64,000 bases of DNA, taken from Gliomastix tumulicola (taxonomy: Eukaryota > Ascomycota > Sordariomycetes > Hypocreales > Bionectriaceae). The notes under the pieces are model-generated. The model was not told where the DNA came from. It saw only the letters and a program-made list of their open reading frames with translations, and did no database searches. The position numbers and the translations under genes are program-made. Positions within the stretch are counted from its first letter, which is position 1. Every line of letters starts with the position of its first letter. Positions 31,479-41,163 of the stretch are shown here, piece by piece. The stretch is taken from the NCBI GenBank assembly GCA_001599755.1, contig BCHX01000001.1, positions 7,130,001 through 7,194,000 of the forward strand, in the 5' to 3' direction.

Positions 31479-33353
31479 ATGTGGCCACTGCTCGACTTTC
31501 GCCATGTGGCTCTTGCCTTCCTGGCCGTCACAAGCACCTCAGTTCTCCCTGCTCTAGCTCAAGTCTCTCCTCCCGTCAAGCCCGACACTGGCGTCGTTGC
31601 TGAGCCGTTCGACATCAGCCAAGTCACTCTCAACGATGGACGGTGGAAGGAGAACCAGGGACGCACCCTCAGCTACCTCAAGTTTGTCGACGTCAACCGA
31701 ATGCTGTACGTGTTCCGGTCCAACCACAAGCTCTCGACCAACGGCGCGAGCCCCAACGGCGGCTGGGATGACCCGACCTTCCCCTTCCGCTCTCACGTGC
31801 AGGGCCATCTTCTGAGTGCCTGGGCGCAGTGCTACGCCACCCTCAAGGACACCACTTGTCGTGATCGAGCCACCTCCTTTGTGGCCGAGTTGCTTAAATG
31901 CCAGAACAACAACGCGGCCGCTGGGTTCACGGCAGGATACCTCTCCGGATTCCCCGAGTCTCAAATCACAGCCCTCGAACAGGGCACCCTCACCGGCGGC
32001 AACGTCCCCTACTACGTTATCCACAAGACCATGCAGGGGCTCCTCGATGTCTGGCGCAACATTGGCGACAACAATGCAAAGACGACGCTGCTTGCGCTTG
32101 CTGCGTGGGTCGATACGCGTACGGGCAAGCTGAGCAGCAGCCAGATGCAGACGATGCTGGGAACCGAGTTCGGTGGAATGAATGACGTTCTGACCGATAT
32201 TTATCGACAGACGGGCGACTCCAGATGGCTCACCGTTGCGAAACGGTTCGACCACAACGCCGTCTTCGACCCCCTCGCCTCCAACCAGGACAAGCTGAGC
32301 GGTCTTCACGCAAACACGCAGGTCCCCAAATGGATTGGCGCGGCTCGCGAGTACATGGCCACCGGCACATCTCGATACCTTGACATCGCTAAAAATGCCT
32401 GGTCATTCACCGTCAACCAGCACAGCTACGCCATCGGCGGCAACAGCCAGGCCGAGCACTTCCGGAACCCCAACGCCATCGCCGGATACCTGACGTCCGA
32501 CACGTGCGAGCACTGCAACACGGTCAACATGCTCAAGCTGACCAAGGAGCTGTGGCGCACGAACCCGACGACAAACTACATCGACTTCTACGAGAACGCC
32601 CTCATCAACCACCTCCTCGGTGCGCAGAATCCGGCCGACGGCCACGGACACATCACGTACTTTACTCCCTTGAAGGCGGGCGCGAGACGAGGAGTCGGTC
32701 CGGCCTGGGGCGGCGGCACGTGGTCTACTGATTACAACAGCTTCTGGTGCTGCCAGGGCACGGGCGTCGAGCACAACACACGCCTGATGGACAACATCTA
32801 CGGATATGACAGCTCTTCGCTTTATGTGAACCTGTTCGCGCCCTCAAAGCTCAACTGGTCGCAGAAGGGCATCACTGTGACGCAGGTGACAAACTTCCCT
32901 GTCAGCGACACGTCCACCATCACCGTTACGGGAAGCGGCACGTTCGCTATGAAGATCCGCATTCCATCGTGGACATCAGGCGCTACTGTCGCCGTCAACG
33001 GGGCTCAGCAGTCTTACGCCAGTGGAAGCTACGCCACCATTTCACGAACTTGGGCCTCTGGAGACACTGTCGTGGTCCGCTTCCCCATGTCTCTGCGTCT
33101 CAAGACAGCCAACGACAATACCGGGCTCGCGGCCCTTGCGTACGGTCCTGTCGTTCTTGCAGGCAACTATGGGAGTACCACGCTGTCCGCTGCTCCTACT
33201 CTACAGCTTGGCACTGTCAAAAGGACCAGCACAACGGGTCTTGCATTCACCGGTACGGCGAACGGCCAGACGGTCAACATCGGCCCTTTTTATGACGCTC
33301 AAGGCTTCAACTACGTCGTCTACTGGGCCTACTCTGGGTCTTTGCCTGCCTGA
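31479..33353 (+). CDS. GH127-type beta-L-arabinofuranosidase (DUF1680), secreted, 2nd copy
   Basis: Intronless, 624 residues. The ATG at 31479 was chosen because a signal peptide (about 8-28, ending LPALA-Q) follows; the open frame extends upstream without support. Family landmarks are GGWDDPTFPFRSHVQGH, YYVIHKTMQGLLD and TEFGGMNDVLTDIY. The zinc/Cys site is Glu344 and Cys346 in CEHCNTVNMLKL plus Cys424-Cys425 in FWCCQGTGVEH. The end YDAQGFNYVVYW matches the usual family terminus. The protein then reads AYSGSLPA and stops at TGA; the same frame continues as a Ser/Thr linker and a CBM1 (separate entry). Sequence similarity to the gene at 13.7 kb is low outside motifs, so the two are old paralogues. 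Confidence 0.9.
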   Translation: MWPLLDFRHVALAFLAVTSTSVLPALAQVSPPVKPDTGVVAEPFDISQVTLNDGRWKENQGRTLSYLKFVDVNRMLYVFRSNHKLSTNGASPNGGWDDPTFPFRSHVQGHLLSAWAQCYATLKDTTCRDRATSFVAELLKCQNNNAAAGFTAGYLSGFPESQITALEQGTLTGGNVPYYVIHKTMQGLLDVWRNIGDNNAKTTLLALAAWVDTRTGKLSSSQMQTMLGTEFGGMNDVLTDIYRQTGDSRWLTVAKRFDHNAVFDPLASNQDKLSGLHANTQVPKWIGAAREYMATGTSRYLDIAKNAWSFTVNQHSYAIGGNSQAEHFRNPNAIAGYLTSDTCEHCNTVNMLKLTKELWRTNPTTNYIDFYENALINHLLGAQNPADGHGHITYFTPLKAGARRGVGPAWGGGTWSTDYNSFWCCQGTGVEHNTRLMDNIYGYDSSSLYVNLFAPSKLNWSQKGITVTQVTNFPVSDTSTITVTGSGTFAMKIRIPSWTSGATVAVNGAQQSYASGSYATISRTWASGDTVVVRFPMSLRLKTANDNTGLAALAYGPVVLAGNYGSTTLSAAPTLQLGTVKRTSTTGLAFTGTANGQTVNIGPFYDAQGFNYVVYWAYSGSLPA

Positions 33354-33521
33354 GGAAGCAGCACACCTGCGACTTCCACGACGAGCTCGGTTCCGACGGA
33401 TGGCGGGTGCACGGTATCGAAGTACGGGCAGTGTGGTGGCGGTGGCTACACAGGCTGTAAGGTCTGCGTTTCGGGGTCGACCTACACCTTCTCGAACCAG
33501 TAGTATTCTAAATGCCTCTGA
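33354..33521 (+). pseudogene. In-frame remnant of linker plus CBM1 cellulose-binding module
   Basis: Directly after the GH127 stop TGA (33351-33353), in the same frame, comes a Ser/Thr/Pro linker (SSTPATSTTSSVPTDGG). A fungal CBM1 follows: YGQCGGGGYTGCKVC, then VSGSTYTFSNQ, a TAG stop at 33501-33503, YSKCL and TGA. CBM1 is the 35-residue cellulose-binding domain found at the ends of fungal secreted enzymes. Two lesions besides the TGA mark decay: the cysteine of the usual GTTC is Tyr (STY), and one Tyr of the usual PYYSQCL is TAG. I see no intron that would bypass the first stop. The module is probably no longer made, unless both stops are read through. Confidence 0.85.
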
Positions 33522-34094
33522 AGGGGTCATGCTTCGGCAACTATCGTCATGATAACAGCGTGCACACGGAGGGTGATGCTTTGGATAGTTAAGACTCTAC
33601 ATGAATTTACCATTCGCTCCGTGCTCATAGCTCCCCTAAGCTTCAAGTATTATGCATGACTCCCACTTAGACCAATTTCAAATGCCTACCCCCTTTCGCC
33701 TCCGAAGAATGGGCTGAGGAGAACTACCAAGTCCTTCATGTAGAGGAGTGTTGCTCTTCGCCGCTCCCTTGAACCGTCTCGTGGTGATGACTTGGCTGCC
33801 CATCTGGGGCTGCCTGATGCCCTGCGCCTCCCTCTTGCATTGCTACTGGCTCCAGTGATTGCTGCGCGAGTTGGTTCGAAGGCGGCTCGGACGGCATGCG
33901 ATGTGCCTGCTCAATGGCTAGGTCAAGGACCTGCTCGGGCGCTTGCATCTCCATGCCCTGCCCTGCCTCATGGGTGGGCTCTCTGGGGGACTGGTTGCCA
34001 TAGCAAGCTGTAGATAGTTTCGGGCATTGGGATTCATGGAACTGGCTCGAGGTCCGGTCTCTTCCCGCCTCGTTACTTTCGCTCTTCCAGCCAG
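33522..34094. other. Intergenic region
   Basis: Contains a Gln-rich minus-strand open frame at 33736-33954 (72 codons) downstream of the 34.5-kb gene. It has no recognisable domain; I do not call it a gene. Confidence 0.35.
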
Positions 34095-34538
34095 TCAGGC
34101 TGTGTGTGCTAGTGATCGTGGCGGATTTGGACGAGAAGCGGCTCCAAGCAGCGCCCGGCGAAGGACCGTTGTACCACTGTCCAGCCCCGCATAGAGAGGG
34201 ATGTACTTCCCATCGATTGGCTGGCTAAAGTCCCACCCATCATCCACGCAAGGTGACTGAGTGGTCACCTTGTTTACCCGTAGCAAGTTGTCCCAGGTCC
34301 TGATCAGAACGCCAGAATGCCCTAGTTCTCTTCGGACGGCGGCGACAAGAGCATAACGTTTCTCAAGGGCGTGAGGTGTATCTTCAGTCGTGTCTCCCCG
34401 CCTTATCCACTTGCCTATAGGCATGTAAAACGTAGATATATCTTCCCAGGCCCAGGGCCGCGCGGCGTTCGGTGAGTAGATGACACAAGCCAAGCCCGGT
34501 GGATTGGCATGCCTGACCATATGAATGGTGAGGGCCAT
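34095..34538 (-). CDS. Hypothetical protein, 147 aa
   Basis: Single open frame with an ATG at 34538. No domain, signal peptide or membrane helix recognised. The sequence has ordinary amino-acid composition (WAWEDISTFYMPIGKWIRRG, YALVAAVRRELGHSG) rather than the Arg/Ser/Pro-rich look of chance frames, which is the main reason to list it. It lies 168 bp downstream of the Gfd2-like gene on the same strand. It could be an extra exon or fragment. Confidence 0.35.
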   Translation of the reverse strand: MALTIHMVRHANPPGLACVIYSPNAARPWAWEDISTFYMPIGKWIRRGDTTEDTPHALEKRYALVAAVRRELGHSGVLIRTWDNLLRVNKVTTQSPCVDDGWDFSQPIDGKYIPLYAGLDSGTTVLRRALLGAASRPNPPRSLAHTA

Positions 34539-34706
34539 CCCAGGCTAATGGTATTGGGCAAGGCCCTTAAACGGCTCCGGTAATGCATGTCTTGGCGGCC
34601 GACTCGCCAGGCGCGTAGCTATTTATTAGGGCTCGTGCTGTTGATCCGGTCGAGGAAGTCTCCCTCTGGCCCGGCCCCTCCACCTATCAGAACTGGTTGC
34701 AGATCT

Positions 34707-35630
34707 CTAACGTCCCTGGGGTGGAGGTGACGCCAGATGAAAGGCGTCACAATCAAGTCGCGTCTGTTGTTCTTGGTGGACACTGAGAAGGCGTTGACTC
34801 TCTTCTTTTTTGACCGCCGCTCTTTGTTGACGTTTGAGCGGCATTTTGGAAAGTGGCGATTGAGCAACGGCTTCGAATACAGGGACCCATGCTGGAGCCT
34901 TGTCCATCTCCCGTCGCACGTCGCATACAGCAATCATCAAAAGCACCCTGAGCACAAAGTGCGCGTCGTTTCCCGCAACGTGGAGATGACCGTTCTCGAA
35001 AGGAATGCCAAAGTCTTTGAGAAGCATTCTTAAAGAGAGGTTGCAGCGCCTTTGAAGTGGATATTGAGCTGCAAGCACCGTATCGACTGTGAAGATGGGC
35101 TTCAGGTCAATACGCAGTTTTTGCAGGACGGTTCTTTCACGATGACCTCCGTGAACGACAAGAACCAAGGGATATGCCCCAAAGCCTCCAAGAAGCTCTT
35201 TTAAGCGCCCCTCTAGGTGACAAAGGGGAACGCATCGATAATTCCAGGAACGAAAGCGTTTGTTGTCTACCGATGCGTGAGCAGGGTTCTCGACAACCCA
35301 GTGGTGGGATCGTATGATGGGCGGCTTGGGACCCGAAGAGGCATGGCATTGATCATGCAAGTCCTGGGTGTGCAGGACAGAGATGCCCATGTGGAACTGG
35401 GTTGGCATCCCATTTCGCTCCTCCAGCTCGTCGATATCGATGGCGACAAGCGTCACTCGCCTGAACCGCGTCTTCCACTTCTCCGGCAGCCAGGTGGATT
35501 TGCAGTGTGGCCAGTGGGGGCTGGTGCTCAATCCTTGCATGTTGGGGTAACCAAACAACCAACGTAGAACAGCAGTTTCCTCTCCCAGTACCTGACGGAC
35601 AGGATGAGGTAGGATCGCTTGCTGTTCCAT
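34707..35630 (-). CDS. Gfd2/YDR514C-like protein, RNase H-fold 3'-5' exonuclease-like
   Basis: Intronless, 307 residues. The region from about residue 59 reads VTLVAIDIDELEERNG followed by FHMGISVLHTQDL, matching the first strands of DEDDh exonuclease folds as in the fungal Gfd2/YDR514C family. A middle motif VLVVHGGHRERTVLQKL stands where the second acidic motif lies. The terminal motif LHVAGNDAHFVLRVLLMIAV matches the conserved AGNDA block. A basic, Lys/Arg-rich tail (about 265-290) could bind nucleic acid. The first motif is DxD rather than DxE, and the GHxxxD-type residue is replaced by HRER, so catalysis is uncertain. The budding-yeast relative is linked to mRNA export; the role in moulds is unknown. 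Confidence 0.75.
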   Translation of the reverse strand: MEQQAILPHPVRQVLGEETAVLRWLFGYPNMQGLSTSPHWPHCKSTWLPEKWKTRFRRVTLVAIDIDELEERNGMPTQFHMGISVLHTQDLHDQCHASSGPKPPIIRSHHWVVENPAHASVDNKRFRSWNYRCVPLCHLEGRLKELLGGFGAYPLVLVVHGGHRERTVLQKLRIDLKPIFTVDTVLAAQYPLQRRCNLSLRMLLKDFGIPFENGHLHVAGNDAHFVLRVLLMIAVCDVRREMDKAPAWVPVFEAVAQSPLSKMPLKRQQRAAVKKEESQRLLSVHQEQQTRLDCDAFHLASPPPQGR

Positions 35631-38600
35631 GACTGCTTGCTTTCTATATCGGTCGTTCTTGGATGCGTAGCCGGCTAGAGAGACGGTGTGGCTTCATAAA
35701 TAATGAGGAATGAGTGAGTGAGGTGAGCATGGTGAGGTGTCGTGTGGTGACAGTTGGTGGAGACGCAAAGAAAAAGAGGCAAGGTTTAGTGGCCGGGTAG
35801 GTGACTCACCCGCCCCCTCGTAGGCAAGTGGGGAAAGAAAAAGCGCAGCAAAAATGCTCACTAAGTACCACCAATTTGTCTGCCGTCTTTTGTTTCCCCC
35901 TATCTTCAATTGCGCCAACAAACGCAGGAAAGGGCTGGAAGCAAAAAGCTCACCTGATATTTTCACCCCCCTTCGCACAGTAAGAGAGGTACTCAATCAG
36001 CCAGGCGTCTGAGAATGGCGGAGGAAACAAGTAAAACCAAGCTACGCCCAATCACCACCCAGTTCTAGTGACTATAGTTGCAAGAACTGCTGGGGGAAAT
36101 GCAAGTTATCACGTCAATGTCACCCCTGAGGCTCCTGCGATAAACGCACCGGCGGATACGGGCACCTGGACGACCACAGCACGGACGGGTTGCATTGATA
36201 GCTGCACTCCCAGAGCAGCGTCAGCGGTTTTTTTTTTTCGACGGGGCGTTGAGTGGACCATGGGTGGGCATTGGCGCCACTTGTGCCAGCATTAGCGCCA
36301 CTTGGGTGACCCGACGACAGGTATAAAGAGAGCCGCCGCCCCCCTCCTGTTGACCACACTTCATGCTCTGTTTAAACATTCATTGTCACATCTCATGTCG
36401 ATCCACGTTCAGATTGCCCCGATCGTGGTAACTTCGTGGTACACATGATATTTATCTGACGTTTCTTTTTACTTGCATCAACACTGATTGCCTCGGCCTC
36501 TATAGCAGAGCACATGCGCTGCATGGGCTGGCCCCCAAGCCTGCGGAAGGCCGGGCCAGACGAGAAAGGTTTATGTATGGGATCAATTCAGAAGGTTCTT
36601 GGGGGTACTGAGGCTTTGGGCGGGTATCTGTTACGTCGTTGACTACGGGGGGGTCGGCTTTGGCCGCACCTTCCCAATAAATCCGATGTGTTCAGTCAAC
36701 GACCCCGAAGGTTTGGCTCGCCACCCGGGGGAAGTGCTGGCGTATTGTCTTCTCCCAGGGGTGTCCGATGTACCCCCAACCCCCTTCACATACGACCATA
36801 GCCTCCGGAAAACTCGGGATCCCGTCCGATCTCCCATGATAAGCCGGTGTGCGCCGAATGAGTAGTCTGGTCGGTGACGACGGGCGAATAACTCGGTGTT
36901 GTATGTCTTTTTTTTTTTTTGGGTTTTTGGTTCCTGGTTTTCACTTCTTGCCACCCCACCAATGAGTGAGTGCATGGAGTTGGTGTTGCCAGTGTCATTC
37001 AGCGCTTCGCCTCGTGAGCACTGAGCGGGCGGCCTGCGCGGTGGTGTTTAGATTAGGCAAGGGAATATGTGCAATCAAGATTGTTACCACGTCCAAGGCT
37101 AAGGCCTGGCGTCCAGCGGCAAAGTCGGACAACAATCCCCAGCGTCAAGTCAGGGGTTCATCAAGAAGGCAAATCCCGACCGAGGACCAAGAAATCTGGA
37201 GGAAACAAGCGCGACAATAAACGGATATTCGCCCGTCACACTCGGGCTCTCTGGGTGGCGCGCCAGTCCTGTCCCGTCCCTCCATCCACGCCAGGATTCC
37301 GGCGCTTATCGGGCTTATCGAGACCCACCTCCAATGTGGACTGGTTGTCAAAATGGCAACTTCGCCGTGCACTGCGCACGGAGTACTTACTGTGCACAAG
37401 GGGACCCATTCCGTTTGGTACAGTTGGGAAGCGTCGCGACATGACCTTCCTTCTTCCCAAGAAGAATCAAAACGAGTGAAAATGCTCCTCCCCTGACAGG
37501 TAACAAGGTCGTAGGTTCAATCCATGCATCCGTCTCTTCTTTTTTCCATCCTTGCTCTCGTGTCAAAATCATTACTCAGTAGATTGACACTGGCGACACA
37601 ATCTAGAACGACTGTCCGCATCAGCACACACAAGCATGTCAGTTGATTTAATTAACAATATAATAGGTAACCAAACTCGCAGCCTCAATCATTAGGCGCC
37701 GCGGCAATGCTGTCCACCGAAATGCTCGAGGCAGTGCGAGTTTGAAGCAGACCTTCAAGGTGGGAAAGTGAGTTACATTGTTACATTCTTGCAGCCTACG
37801 CAGTCAGCAAAAGAGAAAGACCGCAGCCCAAGTGAAGTTGACCACCATCTCCAACGGCAGCCGGAGGCAAGGCCCGCCCTTAGTAGAGTCGTAGCATTAT
37901 CTCGTTCGTCCCACAGTGTCATACAAGGAAAGTGACCCAATGGTGGAAGCCGAAGTCCCTCTCGTAGGACCCCGAGACCGACCGCGCCCTTTCAAGGCTG
38001 AGTTTTGCTCTCTTCTGAGCAGCGTCGCTATCCTTGGTAGATTCATTCACCAGTCGGTAGCCGCCATAGATAATTCCAGCATCCGTGCGTAGACCACAAA
38101 ATGGGACAGCCTGGTCACACTATTGAGGTATCCATGAGTTGGTGAGCTTGAATCAGACCTTTGGAAATACGATTGATCGTCTGTTGAAACCAGGTAGGTT
38201 CTCTCCACCACTTCGCCCTGCGCCTGCAACAAAGGCTTCAGATAAATATCCCGACTCCGACCATTGGCTAAGTGGCGCGCAATCGAAACCAATAGGGAGC
38301 AACCCCAGTCAATAAAGGGGGACGGGGTGAGGCATGCATATATATTGGACGCAATGCGAGACCGTCCGAGCGCAATTCGGACAGGCACCAGGCTGTGAGA
38401 AGCAATAGTTCTTAAGGGGAAAATGAGAGCCTATGGTTTTTCTACTTGTTGTAGTGGCGAGGGCTAGAGTGGTTGCAGGGGTGTCTCGGTATCTCCAGTG
38501 ATGTATGGATCACAACGTGTCCCTCGGTCCCAGGCGGTCCCTCGACGAGACACTGCTAAGAAGCGCTTTCTCGGTGTCAGAGACGCAGGTGTTCAACACT

Positions 38601-38644
38601 ACATCAAACCCTTCAAGAGTACAAACTATGATCTTCCCTGCCTC
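35631..38644. other. 3-kb tract without a supported gene
   Basis: Contains homopolymers (T at 36231-36238, T at 36908-36920) and scattered short frames. The best is a minus-strand 113-codon frame at 38047-38388 without a recognised domain. A tRNA T-arm-like GGTTCAATCC at about 37512 has no matching cloverleaf. No transposase, reverse transcriptase or terminal repeats were seen. Confidence 0.35.
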
Positions 38645-39938
38645 TCACGCCCGCTTCGTCTCATTCTCAATAGCCCGCAGCAGACTCGTCCTGCTCGTGT
38701 CCAGCTCGAGCGTGTCTGTGATTTCGCTGTCCAGCTCGCCAAGGAAGCGCTCCCGCGTCCAGGTCGGCTCCCAGTCAAAGTGGCTCTTGTTTTCGGCGAT
38801 AATGGTCGACCTGCCAAGTGTCAGCGCTGTTGTCTCTCTTATCGCGTGCCACCTACCCCGAATTGAAGATGCTGCGGACGAAGTTCCCAGGCATCTCGAG
38901 CGCCTCAGACGCCGCCTCGTCACTCGGCCAGACATGCACCTCCGAATCTTTGATCAAGCCCCGAGCATGCAGCGCCTTGGCAAACCCTTCCAGGATATCC
39001 CACCACGACGTGCTGTGCGAGATGACCATGTAATACCCCCTGCGGCCTGTGGGGATCTCCCGCCGTTGTAGCAGGGCCGCGACGAGGCGGGCGTAGTACT
39101 CGGTCAGGTCCGTGATGTGCACGAGCGGCATGATCCTGTTCTCGGGGAACTTGTGCACCCTGCCCTGCTTGATGCTCGTCTTGATCTGGCCGGGGAAGTG
39201 AATCGACAGCTGGTTCCACGGGCCGCCGCCTCGGCCATCTGCGAGGGTCAGCACTGCACCTCATGTTGATTTGGGGATGTACTCACGGACGTTGACGGGC
39301 ATCATGATGACAGACTCTACGCCGTGCGCCTCGGCCTGCTCGGTGGTAAAGACGTCGACTTCCCGCACGATGTACGTGTCGCTGTGCGTCTTCTCGAGGT
39401 CGAAGAGGGGATCGTGGTCGCTCGTCGCTTCCAGCGGCCAGCCAGTCACCTTGTCGAAGGCAGACGCTCCGGAGGTCTAATAATTAGCTAACTTACGTCA
39501 AATACACGAGGATACTCACATGGACCAGGTAGGCCGGCTGTCCAGAGTCTTCCTTCTGCTGGCTAAGACCCTTGATAAAGGTCAGGACGACATCCTTGTC
39601 GATGCACGTCGCGCAGTTGATGATCATGTTGACTGCCGCAGTTAGCACACGAAGCAAACCGGCCATCGCAAACTCACTCTTGTGCTTCAAGATGATGTCA
39701 ATAGTCCCCCGCTCGTCTTTGAGATCTCCCCGGACAACCTCCACGCCCGCTACAGACTCAAAACTCTTGATCTGCTCATCTGATCTCACCAGCGCGAACA
39801 GCCCGACGCCCTCAAACCCCTTCCTCTGCGCAAGATCCGCCACGATCGATCCCCCTCTGCCTCGTCAGCGGGTGTCTCCAGTGTTTGCGTGCAAACTTAC
39901 ACGTAGCCCGCCGCGCCGGTGACGAGGATGTTGGACAT
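38645..39938 (-). CDS. NAD(P)-binding NmrA/epimerase-type protein
   Basis: Six exons: 39938-39901, 39856-39678, 39632-39520, 39476-39287, 39238-38857 and 38810-38645, giving 355 residues; all phases agree. The N-terminal Rossmann motif is ILVTGAAGYVGG, the TGxxGxxG type of extended short-chain dehydrogenases and NmrA proteins. Later landmarks are VVRGDLKDE, NMIINCATCID, YLVHTSGASAF and MMPVNVHGRGGGPWNQL, where epimerases have YGxG. The active-site YxxxK is not obvious (DTYIVREVDV lies in that region), so it may be a redox sensor or non-catalytic rather than a true epimerase. The C-terminal HVWPSDEAASEALEMPGN block is shared by fungal members. No signal peptide, so cytosolic. Confidence 0.85.
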
Positions 39939-40278
39939 GATGCTACCCTAGAGTGTGGTCACTTTTAGATATCAACTCAACTTATCGACATGCCATGCCA
40001 CTGCATCGGCTATTTTATATCAGATCAGAATTAATTTGTCGTCTTTAGTTGACAAAGAAAGCCTGTGTTGGCCGGTGTTTGCGGATTTAGAGTGAGGGGG
40101 ATGCATTGTGGTCGGAGATTACGGACCTGAGGAACGTCACTTGTGCTTCAGTATAGCATCAAGACTTCTTGGTTATTGGAGACTGAATTCTGAATACCAT
40201 GAATTATACATGACCCTAAGCTACAGTAACCTGCTACAATGGGTGAATGAAAGCCGCCCCAGGCCACCCCTTCTGGCC

Positions 40279-41163
40279 CTACCCCAGCACCTTGCCATAC
40301 TTCAACATCTCCCTTCTTATCGCAGTCCGGGCCTTCCACTCGTCAAAGCCCTTCACGCGCTCGGTCCCGGACGCATCCAGGACGTTGAAAAGCTCCTCCA
40401 TGTCCCACACACCAATCTTGCGCGAGTCGACCTCGAACTTGACTGTATACATGACGTTCTCGAACAGCAGCTGTCCGACCGGCGCCGTCTCGTCATCTCG
40501 GCCAAGCTGCAGGACGCTCATGAGCATGTGACGCAGCAGGTCACACATCCGGGCCTGTGGCGACCCGCCGTCATCGTGGTCAAGCATGGCCTCTGCGTCG
40601 TCGTCGTCGTAAGATCCCTCGGAGACAAGTAGGCTCGGGTGGTGCTGCTGGTCGAGCGGCCCCGCGTCCTTGAAGCTGATGGTGAGGTGCTTGATGACGA
40701 AGGCGCCCGTCTGGGGCATTTGGGCCGCGCGCTGGTCCCGGAAGCCCGGCCCGAGGTGGAAGATGGCGGCGAGCACGCCGAGGAAGCCGCGGAAGAGTCT
40801 GTCCCGGGGCCACTCCTCGTCCTCGTCGATCTGGTACCGCTCCAGCGTGTCGAACTCGGGCGGCATCTCCACCCTTGGCGTGGCGTCGTAGATGCGGACG
40901 GTGATGGTGACCCGCTCGAGGTAGAGCGTGTCCGGCTGCTTGTGGAAGAACCAGGTGGTCCAGAACCCGAGCTCCTTGGCGTACATGATGTCGAGGCAGA
41001 ATACCTGGGCGGGCGTGGTCGCGATCAGATGCGCCATCTCTTTGAGCGAGTCGATGTTCCAGTGCACGTAGTGCAGCGGACTGACCCAGTCGCACGTCGG
41101 CCACATGGGCTGGTTCCAGATGGCGCTGACCGAGGTCCCCGCGACCCCCGGGTCTCTCACCAT
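40279..41163 (-). CDS. Hypothetical protein, about 294 aa
   Basis: Open frame with a start at ATG 41163 (QMVRDPG). The frame is open further up to 41208 and could be joined to an exon beginning at ATG 41236 (MAETRQPTLRAPQPPG). No clear splice signal was found, so the start is uncertain. Visible features: an N-terminal WNQPMWPTCDWVSPLHYVHW stretch, a run of Asp (YDDDDAEAMLDHDDGG) in the middle, and an amphipathic C-terminus. The style resembles ascomycete F-box-type or SAM-independent unknown proteins, but no F-box is seen. Codon use and sustained composition over 300 codons support a real gene. Function unknown. Confidence 0.6.
   Translation of the reverse strand: MVRDPGVAGTSVSAIWNQPMWPTCDWVSPLHYVHWNIDSLKEMAHLIATTPAQVFCLDIMYAKELGFWTTWFFHKQPDTLYLERVTITVRIYDATPRVEMPPEFDTLERYQIDEDEEWPRDRLFRGFLGVLAAIFHLGPGFRDQRAAQMPQTGAFVIKHLTISFKDAGPLDQQHHPSLLVSEGSYDDDDAEAMLDHDDGGSPQARMCDLLRHMLMSVLQLGRDDETAPVGQLLFENVMYTVKFEVDSRKIGVWDMEELFNVLDASGTERVKGFDEWKARTAIRREMLKYGKVLG

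Noticed and set aside
33351..33353. GH127 stop as a sequencing error only
   Set aside because: Two further independent lesions in the downstream CBM1 (Cys to Tyr, Tyr to TAG) make true decay more likely than a single error, though it cannot be excluded.
37480..37530. tRNA-like T-arm (GGTTCAATCC)
   Set aside because: The flanking bases do not pair into a T stem, and no D or anticodon arm is present.
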